The notes below the pieces were generated by a model. The model ran no database searches. It was not told the DNA's origin and worked only from the letters and a program-made list of their open reading frames with translations. 18,939 nucleotides of DNA from assembly GCA_905373665.1 (NCBI GenBank), contig CAJPTV010000033.1, forward strand, positions 1-18,939. The letters run 5' to 3'. Both the position numbers and the translations under genes were made by a program. Source of the DNA: Bacteroidia bacterium. Its GTDB lineage: Bacteria; Bacteroidota; Bacteroidia; Bacteroidales; CAJPTX01. Below are positions 8,959 to 15,432 of the stretch, piece by piece; position 1 is the first letter of the stretch; each line of letters begins with the position of its first letter.

Positions 8959-9531
8959 ATGGATTACCAAAGATTGTCTATGGGTTCAGAGCCTCGCCCC
9001 CCCTATCTTTTGTATTTAGGGCTGGGGAGTAACTTAGGGCAGCGTGAAACGAATCTTGAGGAGATGGCAGTCTCTTTTCATCGCTCCTTCGCCGAATCGG
9101 TGTTACTGAAGGCTTCTTCTGTTTATGAGAGCGAACCGTGGGGTTTTGCGTGCGATACGCCTTTTCTGAACCAAGTGCTGATTTTCGATATGGGGGCTTG
9201 CCCTCCACAGCCTAGCGAAGTCCTTAGCAAAATTGCTGAGGTAGAGCACTCGTTGGGACGCGTACGCCCCAGCGACGTGCGTTATGCGCCCCGTACGGCA
9301 GATATTGACATCCTCTGTTACAACGGCTATGTGATGCATACGCCAGAGTTGACGATCCCGCACCCGCAGATCCCTAACCGTCGTTTTGTCCTCGAGCCAC
9401 TTGTAGAGATTGACCCCGAGGGGCGTCATCCGATGCTCGGTTTGACGTGGAAGGAGCTTCTGGCGGCATGTCCCGATACGGGATGGGTGCGTCTCTACGC
9501 CGCCAACCGTTTGGCTACACTTGGGGTGTGA
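8959..9531 (+). CDS. folK: 2-amino-4-hydroxy-6-hydroxymethyldihydropteridine pyrophosphokinase (HPPK)
   Basis: 190 aa from the ATG at 8959; a second in-frame ATG at 8980 would give 183 aa. E. coli FolK is 159 aa. The enzyme transfers pyrophosphate from ATP to 6-hydroxymethyl-7,8-dihydropterin, the step before dihydropteroate synthase in folate synthesis, in the cytoplasm. Family marks are the N-terminal YLGLGSNLGQRETNL, the RYAPRTADIDIL block (the metal- and substrate-binding R-x-x-P-R-T-x-D-x-D-I signature), and LTIPHPQIPNRRFVLEPL. The frame is open far upstream into the kinase gene, but homology begins only at the LYLGLGSN block, so the start must lie after about 8951. The start at 8959 is 7 bases past the kinase stop, with only a weak AGGGA before it. 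Function is secure; the exact start is less so. Confidence 0.94.
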   Translation: MDYQRLSMGSEPRPPYLLYLGLGSNLGQRETNLEEMAVSFHRSFAESVLLKASSVYESEPWGFACDTPFLNQVLIFDMGACPPQPSEVLSKIAEVEHSLGRVRPSDVRYAPRTADIDILCYNGYVMHTPELTIPHPQIPNRRFVLEPLVEIDPEGRHPMLGLTWKELLAACPDTGWVRLYAANRLATLGV

Positions 9532-9584
9532 CGGGGAGGTGAGCCTCTCGGTGGAGGTACGTAGGGAGGGCGTAATATACCGAG

Positions 9585-9615
9585 TTGTTCTTTTTCAGAA
9601 AAAAAGTTACCTTTG
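9585..9615 (+). promoter_or_regulatory. Bacteroidota -33/-7 promoter for the lipoprotein gene
   Basis: TTG at 9585-9587, a spacer of exactly 20 bases, then TACCTTTG at 9608-9615. This is a near-perfect match to the -33/-7 layout of the phylum. Transcription would start near 9620, leaving a leader of about 65 bases before the ATG at 9687. It separates the lipoprotein unit from folK. Confidence 0.75.
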
Positions 9616-9686
9616 TTCAGTTCTATGGAGGGCGGCGTGGCGGGGAGTGTTGCTTAGAACTGCTAAATATTTAAGAGGATACGTCA

Positions 9687-10532
9687 ATGAGAATCTCGTG
9701 GAAGGAGTTTACAGTGCTCGCGTGTGCGGTGCTTTGTAGCTGGAGTTTTACAAGTTGCCATAACGGTACGACCCCCGCGAATCAGAACGGGCGGGAGGGG
9801 CTTGCTACCGAAATCGATGGTGCTATGGAGGGGCGTTTGTCGGCAAACTACCCCATCCCCTCATTGGCAGACCTTACGGCTCGTTTGCAGAAGGCAGGGG
9901 TCGGGTATGTGATTGATGCGGGGAGTGACCCGAAGAATGCCTCCCGTTACGTGACCTCGACCTCGCGCGCAGTGAACCTTGGGGTGTATGGGTCGGATTT
10001 GCTTTACGCCTCCACCTATGGTATCAAGGCAGATGTGGGGCGTTATCTCGCTGCGGTTTTGACGCTCTCGCAAGAGCTGAATATCCATATTTCGCTTCTT
10101 GAGGCACTTGAGAAGCAGGGTGAGGCGGGCTTAGAGAATAAGGACTCTGTGCAGAGCTGTACGACGAAGTCTATCTTTGAAGCCTACGCCCTCTTCTGCA
10201 ATTCGGATATGCAGGAGGAAGCTATCCTCTTCCTTGCTGGGGGTTGGTTGGAGTCTATCTACATCGGCTCTTATATCGCGAGCCTTAGTCAGACCAATGA
10301 CGAGGTGGTAGAGCTCCTCCTTCAGCAGCATGAGGCCTTTAACACCATTCGGAAGCTCTTAGGCGAGCATAAGCGTACGGAGGACGGCGCGTTTGTCCTC
10401 TCGCTCTATGATGAAATCGCACCAGCTTACGAAGACCTTAAGGCTGCGCCGAAGAACGAGACGAAGACTCGTGCCTTGGCTGATACGTTGGAGTCTGCGC
10501 GTACACGCCTCTTAAAGTTGGGGCTCGAATAG
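9687..10532 (+). CDS. Putative helical lipoprotein of unknown function
   Basis: 281 aa. The N-terminus is a lipoprotein signal: MRISWKEF, a hydrophobic stretch, then FTSC with the lipidated cysteine at residue 24. The mature protein should therefore be anchored to a membrane facing the periplasm or, as often in this phylum, the cell surface. After a short polar linker (residues about 25-55) the protein is almost wholly helical, with amphipathic repeats such as IHISLLEALEKQGEAGLE and VELLLQQHEAFNTIRKLLGE. I see no catalytic motif. It has its own strong promoter, and the interrupted ABC exporter follows after 223 bases without a visible promoter between them, so the two could be co-transcribed. 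I do not recognise a named family and assign no function. Confidence 0.88.
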   Translation: MRISWKEFTVLACAVLCSWSFTSCHNGTTPANQNGREGLATEIDGAMEGRLSANYPIPSLADLTARLQKAGVGYVIDAGSDPKNASRYVTSTSRAVNLGVYGSDLLYASTYGIKADVGRYLAAVLTLSQELNIHISLLEALEKQGEAGLENKDSVQSCTTKSIFEAYALFCNSDMQEEAILFLAGGWLESIYIGSYIASLSQTNDEVVELLLQQHEAFNTIRKLLGEHKRTEDGAFVLSLYDEIAPAYEDLKAAPKNETKTRALADTLESARTRLLKLGLE

Positions 10533-10697
10533 CCTTTGGTGGGGGGCGAGGCATCATCTTAGATGTGCCGTGCGAGAGAGTTGCTCGCGAGAGGGGCGTC
10601 TCCCCATCTTTATACTCACAAGGCGAGGTACTGGGAAAAGTGACACAATTGAAATCTTTCGCTCGGGAAGTATTGCTTCTTGAGCCACTGCAGGGAA

Positions 10698-10727
10698 CTC
10701 CGCCCTCCTCGGATGAGAGGGGCGGGG
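10698..10727 (+). promoter_or_regulatory. Strong hairpin in the leader of the ABC exporter (terminator or attenuator candidate)
   Basis: Bases 10698-10710 pair with 10715-10727 around a GGAT tetraloop: 13 positions with one C-A mismatch and two G-U pairs, GC-rich at the base. It is followed only by CTTCTGTGTCTG, which is a poor U-tract, so it is not a textbook intrinsic terminator. It sits 28 bases before the ATG at 10756. It may end the lipoprotein transcript, stabilise a 3' end, or act as an attenuator for the exporter gene. The rest of the 10533-10755 gap shows no TAnnTTTG box. Confidence 0.5.
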
Positions 10728-10755
10728 CTTCTGTGTCTGAACAACAGCGGAGGTT

Positions 10756-13071
10756 ATGAGCGAACGCGTCCTCAGGGCTCTGATGCAGCTCTTTGCGATC
10801 GTTGGCGGGTCGGCTGCTGACAACGAGAAGGCAAAGCGGTTTCAACGTTCTAATGTGGCGTTATTTCTACGCCATCAGATCGCTTCGAGTCAAGTAAGCG
10901 TCTATCTTAGTATTTACGACGATTATTTCAGTGAGCACGCTGAGCGGCTACTGAAAAGTAGGAACTCGCCCAAGAGTCGTTCGCGGACGAGCGTTCGGAT
11001 TATCCTGATTTGCGAAGGTATCAACAAAGAGTTGGAGCTGGAGCAGAAGTTTGTCGTTTTGGCGCGCCTCATAGAGTTTGCGCGTCTGAGCGGCGATGGG
11101 ATTGATAGTCAGCAGCTGGAGTTTATCACAGGGGTAGCCGATGCCTTCCACATAGAGCGGGAGGAGTTGGCCGAGCTTCTCTATTTTGCGAGCAAAGACC
11201 ACTTCCTCCCCGCACAGGAGTGCAAAACGGCACAGGTGGTTCATATCGTGGCGCCTGCGGTAGACGCTTCGCCCTTTGAAGACCACATCGTGCTGCGCCG
11301 TCGTCATCTGGGCGGAGAGTTACAGATTTTGAACCTCCAGCGTGCGCATCTTTATCTTTTGCGCTACATCGGTCATTCGTCGCTTCATTTGGCAGGACAG
11401 CCCATTCAACCAGGGCTTCTCTATGCGTTTAGCGTTGGGGCGAGCATTCGTGGGCAAAATGTAGCGCCTGTTTACTACGCTGACGTGGTGGAGTGCTTTA
11501 CCCCACCCTCGGCACGTAACAAAATCCGCTTGGAGGTAGAGGAGGCTTCTTATAAGTTCCTGTACGGTGCTTACGGGTTGCGAAATATCTCTTTCCGCCA
11601 CAACGGGGGACAGTTGGTCGGCATACTCGGCTCGTCGGGGGCAGGGAAGTCTACGTTGTTGAATATTTTGAACGGGTCGAGTGCTCCCTCCTCAGGGCGT
11701 GTTTTGATAAACGGGACGGATATCCATGAGCATCCTGCGGAGAAGGAGGGGATACTCGGGTTTGTCTCACAAGACGACCTGTTGATAGAGGAACTCTCCG
11801 TTTATCAGAACCTTTACTACAGCGCCAAGCTCTCTTTTTCGGACAAAAGTGACGAGGAGTTGCGCCATTTGGTGGACGAGCGTCTCCGCATGCTTGGGCT
11901 TTACGAGGTGAGAGATCTCCGCGTGGGGAATCCTCTAGATAAGAAGATAAGCGGCGGGCAGCGTAAGCGTCTTAATATAGCCCTGTCGCTCATCCGCGAG
12001 CCATCGATTCTCTTCTTAGACGAGCCGACGAGTGGACTCTCCAGTCGCGACAGCGAGAACGTGATGGAGATCCTCAAGGAGTTGACCCTGCGCGGGCGGT
12101 TGGTCTATGTGGTGATACATCAGCCGTCGTCGGATATCTTCAAGATGTTTGACTCGATTGTCGTTTTAGACACTGGGGGCTATCTTATCTACTACGGCGA
12201 CCCCGTCGAGTCGATAGAGTATTTTCAGAACCAGAGTCGGCACATCGGCTTGAGTGAGGCGGAGTGTCCCACGTGTGGTAACGTGAATGTCGAGCAAATC
12301 TTTGACATTGTGGAGGCGCACGTGGTCGATGAGTATGGGAATGATACGCGTGTGCGGCGGACGCAACCCGAGGAGTGGCGAGAGCATTTTGAGGAGTCGC
12401 GTATGCGTCGGCGTAAGTCGGCACACGACATTGTGGGGAACATCCCGCCGATAGGCGCTATTCCGCGCTCGAGTAAGATCCCCTCGGCGTGGCGTCAGTT
12501 AAAGACCTTTGTTGTGCGAGATGCGCTGGCAAAGCTGGCGAACCGCCAATATGTGATTATCAATATCCTCGAAGCGCCCCTTTTAGCACTGCTTCTTTCG
12601 ACGATTATTCGTTACTATGACATCGCAAAGGAGGGGGCGACGTATACGCTGATGGACAATGACAACCTGCCAGTGTACATCTTTATGGCAGTCATCGTCG
12701 CGTTTTTTGCAGGGATAACGGGGAGCGCGGAGGACATCATCAAAGACCGGAAGATCAAGCAACGGGAGTCGTTCCTTAACCTGAGTTGGGGGGCGTATCT
12801 CTGGGCAAAGATGTGTAACCTTGTGTTATTGGCACTCTACCAGTCGCTTATCTTCACCTTGATTGGTAATTGGGTGATGGAGATTAGCTCCGGGTTCGTC
12901 TATTACTTCGCGGTACTCTTTGTGACGTGGGTCTCTGCGGGGACACTCGGTTTGCTCATCTCAGACAGCTTTAAGACGGTGGTGACGATCTACATCTTGA
13001 TTCCCTTCTTAGTCATCCCGCAGATTATCTTGAGTGGTGTGTTAGTGCGTTTTGACCGCCTGAACCCCTAG
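10756..13071 (+). CDS. TerB/FHA-like/ABCG-type ABC exporter, main part, ended by a premature TAG
   Basis: 771 aa before an in-frame TAG; the same frame continues to 13851 (joined length 1031 aa). Residues 1-150 resemble a TerB-like helical domain (FVVLARLIEFARLSGDGIDS, then AFHIEREELAELLYFAS). Residues about 180-255 look like an FHA-like beta domain. The ABC ATPase follows, with Walker A GSSGAGKST (292-300, Lys298), signature SGGQ (399-402), Walker B ILFLDE (418-423, Glu423) and switch His455. The 'SGGQRKRLNIALSLI' and 'LDEPTSGL' wording is that of the ABCG/White group. Five membrane helices follow (about 598-620, 636-656, 681-704, 710-736 and 741-764). The TAG falls just after the fifth, so the large external loop and sixth helix are missing. 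The start has a GGAGG only 2 bases upstream; Met10 is an alternative. The ATPase is intact, but export without the sixth helix is doubtful. The substrate is unknown. Confidence 0.88.
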   Translation: MSERVLRALMQLFAIVGGSAADNEKAKRFQRSNVALFLRHQIASSQVSVYLSIYDDYFSEHAERLLKSRNSPKSRSRTSVRIILICEGINKELELEQKFVVLARLIEFARLSGDGIDSQQLEFITGVADAFHIEREELAELLYFASKDHFLPAQECKTAQVVHIVAPAVDASPFEDHIVLRRRHLGGELQILNLQRAHLYLLRYIGHSSLHLAGQPIQPGLLYAFSVGASIRGQNVAPVYYADVVECFTPPSARNKIRLEVEEASYKFLYGAYGLRNISFRHNGGQLVGILGSSGAGKSTLLNILNGSSAPSSGRVLINGTDIHEHPAEKEGILGFVSQDDLLIEELSVYQNLYYSAKLSFSDKSDEELRHLVDERLRMLGLYEVRDLRVGNPLDKKISGGQRKRLNIALSLIREPSILFLDEPTSGLSSRDSENVMEILKELTLRGRLVYVVIHQPSSDIFKMFDSIVVLDTGGYLIYYGDPVESIEYFQNQSRHIGLSEAECPTCGNVNVEQIFDIVEAHVVDEYGNDTRVRRTQPEEWREHFEESRMRRRKSAHDIVGNIPPIGAIPRSSKIPSAWRQLKTFVVRDALAKLANRQYVIINILEAPLLALLLSTIIRYYDIAKEGATYTLMDNDNLPVYIFMAVIVAFFAGITGSAEDIIKDRKIKQRESFLNLSWGAYLWAKMCNLVLLALYQSLIFTLIGNWVMEISSGFVYYFAVLFVTWVSAGTLGLLISDSFKTVVTIYILIPFLVIPQIILSGVLVRFDRLNP
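13069..13071 (+). other. In-frame TAG (codon 772) interrupting the ABC exporter
   Basis: The codons read Leu-Asn-Pro-TAG-Phe-Thr-Ser-Tyr-Glu. The frame on both sides is the same, and both sides form one ABCG-type permease, so this is a point nonsense change (for example from CAG or AAG), a sequencing error, or a readthrough site. TAG is an ordinary stop elsewhere in the window (ends of the genes at 4639, 8951 and 10532), so code reassignment is excluded. Confidence 0.85.
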
Positions 13072-13851
13072 TTTACGAGTTACGAGACGGTGCCGTGGTA
13101 TGGTGAGCTTATCGTGACGCGTTGGGCTTACGAGGCGCTCGCCGTGCAGCAGTTCCGTAACAATGACTATACGCGCCCGCTTTACAATTACGAGCAGTTG
13201 ATTAGTCTTGCCGACTACAAGCGCAACTATTGGCTGCGTGCGATGCGGCAGCGAGTCACGGAATTGGAAAAAGAGCCGTGGTCGGAGGCGAAGCGAGCGA
13301 CGTGGCATCTGATTCAGAATGAGCTCTGTGATGATGCGGACTACTATCGCGGTTCGGGCTTGCGTTTCCCGCTCGATCCGCTTTACTATGACAGTGCGCC
13401 TAACCAAGACTTATTGCATCTGATAAGTTCGCATCTCAATCGGTTAGAAACGTATTATGGGCGGATGTATAGCCGTTCGAGTCAACGACGAGACTCGATT
13501 ATCCGTCAGATGCAGGGGCGTACGCCAGCCGAGCGAGAGCGTTTCAATCGCCTGAAAGAGGAGAACTACAACGTGGCGCTCTCGAAGCTGTTGCGTTCGG
13601 TGGATGAGACGGAAAAGATCGCCGTCTACAACGAGCGCCTTTTGCAACACTATGACCCTATCTACCAATTCCCCCGCCGCAACACCCTCAAATCGCACTT
13701 CTATGCACCTTACAAGCGGCTGTTGGGGGTGTACATTGACACCTACTGGCTCAATCTCTTTGTCCTGGTAGCGAGCATCTTTTTACAGTGGCTTATGCTC
13801 TATTTCAGAGTTTTGAAGCGACTCCTTGACCGTCTTGGTGGTTTGTTCTAA
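13072..13851 (+). pseudogene. C-terminal remainder of the ABC exporter, same frame after the TAG
   Basis: 259 codons stay open in the frame of the upstream ORF. The text begins FTSYETVPWYGELIVTRWAY and continues as a charged, helical domain, then a final membrane helix (IDTYWLNLFVLVASIFLQWLMLYF in two parts, near joined residues 993-1017) and a basic end. In ABCG-type permeases this is the long external loop before the sixth helix, so it belongs to the upstream protein. The first in-frame start is a GTG at 13090 (253 aa), without a ribosome site or signal peptide; independent translation would leave the loop on the wrong side of the membrane. There is no further decay, so the TAG is either very recent, an artefact, or read through. 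Confidence 0.8.
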
Positions 13852-13865
13852 ACACGCTACCTTTG
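13835..13865 (+). promoter_or_regulatory. Bacteroidota -33/-7 promoter for the FKBP gene
   Basis: TTG at 13835-13837, a 20-base spacer, then TACCTTTG at 13858-13865. The -33 part lies inside the last codons of the ABC exporter frame, which ends at 13851. Transcription should begin near 13870, giving a leader of about 40 bases before the ATG at 13909. Confidence 0.75.
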
Positions 13866-13908
13866 AGGGGTGTAGTATTAGTTAGAAACGTAGATTTTTA
13901 CCGTACCG

Positions 13909-14553
13909 ATGAAAGCAGATGTGAATCACCGCGTAGCTGTGAGCTACCTCTTGACAGTAGAGGGCAAGGAGGAAGACCGTGCCGATAGTAGCAATCCTTT
14001 AGAGTTTGTCTTGGGGCTCGGGCAGCTTTTGCCAGGTTTTGAAGCCGCAGTGCAGGGGCTAGAGCCAGGCGAGACCTTCGAGATAGAATTGCAGCCCGAG
14101 GATGGCTACGGAAAGTATTTTGAGGACAACAAGGTTACCCTCCCGATTTCTATTTTTGAGGTGGACGGTCGGGTGATGACCGAGGTGCTTGAGATTGGTC
14201 GTGTGCTCCCGATGCAAACCACGCAGGGGCGCACAATGATGGGGAAGGTGCTTTCCGTATCGCCCGAGAGTGTGGAAATGGACTTTAATCACCCTCTCGC
14301 GGGCAAGGTGTTGCACTTTACGGGCAAGGTAGAGCGTGTGGAAGAGGTAAGTCCCGAAGAATTGGAAGAGTTGGCTCACGGTCACTCTTGTGGTGGCGGA
14401 TGTTGCGGTGACGACGGTTGTTGTGGCGAACATCACCACGAACATGGGGATGGATGTTGCGGCGGACACCACCATGAGCATGGCGAGGGGTGCTGTGGCG
14501 ATCACCATCACGAACATGGTGAGGGTGGTTGTGGAGGTCACCATAAACACTAG
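13909..14553 (+). CDS. slyD: SlyD-type FKBP peptidyl-prolyl cis-trans isomerase with His/Cys metal-binding tail
   Basis: 214 aa. It starts like SlyD (NHRVAVSYLLTVEG), followed by the FKBP core NPLEFVLGLGQLLPGFEAA and the GYGKY segment. The insert-in-flap chaperone domain lies at about residues 65-130, and NHPLAGKVLHFTGKV returns to the FKBP fold. Such proteins speed proline isomerisation, hold unfolded chains and, through the tail, bind nickel, zinc or copper; E. coli SlyD supplies Ni to hydrogenase maturation. Here the tail (residues 157-214) holds 10 Cys and 17 His in near-repeats of GCCGxHHHEHGx. The gene is monocistronic: its own promoter upstream and a strong terminator after the stop. 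The start at 13909 fits the family N-terminus. Assignment to SlyD is firm at family level. Which metal it binds, and whether it serves a metalloenzyme here, cannot be told from the sequence. Confidence 0.93.
   Translation: MKADVNHRVAVSYLLTVEGKEEDRADSSNPLEFVLGLGQLLPGFEAAVQGLEPGETFEIELQPEDGYGKYFEDNKVTLPISIFEVDGRVMTEVLEIGRVLPMQTTQGRTMMGKVLSVSPESVEMDFNHPLAGKVLHFTGKVERVEEVSPEELEELAHGHSCGGGCCGDDGCCGEHHHEHGDGCCGGHHHEHGEGCCGDHHHEHGEGGCGGHHKH
14416..14553 (+). repeat. 36-bp tandem repeat encoding the His/Cys metal tail
   Basis: Three full 36-base units (14416-14451, 14452-14487, 14488-14523) and a shorter, divergent fourth (14524-14553). The encoded 12-residue units read GCCGEHHHEHGD, GCCGGHHHEHGE, GCCGDHHHEHGE and GGCGGHHKH. 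Synonymous positions differ between the units (tgttgt, tgttgc, tgctgt), so the protein pattern is kept while the DNA has drifted. Confidence 0.9.
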
Positions 14554-14566
14554 AGATGGTACAGAT

Positions 14567-14594
14567 GCCGCCCTCGCAAGGGGCGGCTTTTTTT
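14567..14594 (+). terminator. Intrinsic terminator after the FKBP gene
   Basis: GCCGCCC at 14567-14573 pairs perfectly with GGGCGGC at 14581-14587 across a 7-base loop, followed at once by seven T's (14588-14594). It lies 13 bases past the FKBP stop. This is the clearest terminator in the window. Confidence 0.93.
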
Positions 14595-14633
14595 CTCCTA
14601 AGGAAGCTGGTTAGGTGTCCGCCTTAGCTGACA

Positions 14634-14651
14634 GTGTCCGTTTATGGACAC
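14634..14651. promoter_or_regulatory. Inverted repeat GTGTCC-N6-GGACAC upstream of the ABC operon (operator candidate)
   Basis: Perfect 6-base arms (14634-14639 and 14646-14651) around GTTTAT. A direct copy of GTGTCCG also occurs 19 bases earlier at 14615-14621. It lies about 100 bases before the operon start at 14749, in a gap (14595-14748) that holds no TAnnTTTG box. It may be a regulator site or simply a small hairpin. Confidence 0.35.
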
Positions 14652-14748
14652 ACTATAGAAGTTCATTATCAAAGAGTTAGGTTAAAGGCATAGCGATTGC
14701 GTTGTCTCTCTATTACAGAACCAAAGATCGCTTAACAGGGTAACGACA

Positions 14749-15420
14749 ATGAACGCTATAGAATTACAAAACGTCTCGCGCATCTATCGCGCAGACAAGA
14801 TCGAAACCATCGCACTCGAGAATATTAACCTGAGTGTGCAAGAAGGGGAGTTTATCTCTATTATGGGCCCTTCGGGGTGCGGCAAGAGTACCCTACTTAA
14901 CATCATCGGACTGCTGGATTCGCCTACTGAGGGGCGTGTGCTTCTCCGCGGCAAAGAGTTGGAAAATGAGACGTTGACGCAGCGGGCACACTTCCGCAAT
15001 GCGAATCTCGGCTTCGTCTTTCAGAGCTTTCAACTCATCCCCTCGCTCAATGTGGAGGAGAATGTGGCGCTACCCCTCCTGTATCGCAAGTGCTCGGCTA
15101 AGGAACGTAAGGAGCGTGTGGAGCGCGTCATCGAGCGTGTGGGGCTTTCGCACCGCAGGAAGCACTTCCCCGCGCAACTCTCTGGCGGACAGTGCCAACG
15201 TGTGGCCATTGCCCGTGCCTTGGTGGGGTCGCCCGCGATAATCCTTGCCGATGAGCCTACAGGAAACCTCGATACGAAGATGGGGACGGAGATTATGAAC
15301 CTCCTCCTAGAGCTCAATCAGAACGATCGTTGCACCATTGTGATGGTGACCCATAACGACGAACAGGCAAAGAAGACGCAACGGATTGTGCGTCTGTTAG
15401 ACGGACGGCAAATTGCCTAA
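14749..15420 (+). CDS. MacB/LolD-type ABC transporter ATP-binding protein
   Basis: 223 aa, the usual length for a stand-alone LolD/MacB-class ATPase. It opens IELQNVSRIYRADKIETIAL, typical of this class. It has Walker A GPSGCGKST (40-48, Lys46), Q-loop QSFQLIPSLNVEENV, signature LSGGQ (144-148), Walker B IILADE (164-169) and switch histidine in VMVTHN. The residue after the signature is Cys (LSGGQCQRVAIA) where Gln is usual. It should power the two permeases encoded next; the stop is 12 bases before the first permease start. Transporters of this class use ATP-driven 'mechanotransmission' across the membrane rather than a classical channel, for example exporting peptides, antibiotics or lipoproteins. 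No MacA-like adaptor or TolC-like channel is in the window, so the substrate stays open. No Shine-Dalgarno sequence precedes the ATG. Confidence 0.93.
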   Translation: MNAIELQNVSRIYRADKIETIALENINLSVQEGEFISIMGPSGCGKSTLLNIIGLLDSPTEGRVLLRGKELENETLTQRAHFRNANLGFVFQSFQLIPSLNVEENVALPLLYRKCSAKERKERVERVIERVGLSHRRKHFPAQLSGGQCQRVAIARALVGSPAIILADEPTGNLDTKMGTEIMNLLLELNQNDRCTIVMVTHNDEQAKKTQRIVRLLDGRQIA

Positions 15421-15432
15421 TAGCGCATATTG

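Noticed and set aside
10565..10759. Small plus-strand frame of 64 codons between the lipoprotein and the exporter
   Set aside because: It runs through the hairpin, has no promoter or ribosome site, and its composition is not protein-like; I treat the stretch as non-coding.
10756..13851. TAG reassigned as a sense codon in this organism
   Set aside because: TAG ends several other intact genes in the window (4639, 8951, 10532, 16734), so it is a normal stop.
14059..14550. Minus-strand frame rich in Met, Thr and Val opposite the FKBP gene
   Set aside because: The low-complexity text is the complement of the His/Cys repeat codons. No promoter or start signal supports it.
14416..14553. Possible CRISPR-like or non-coding tandem repeat
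   Set aside because: The units are contiguous, with no spacers, are in frame, and encode the His/Cys tail; the array is coding sequence.
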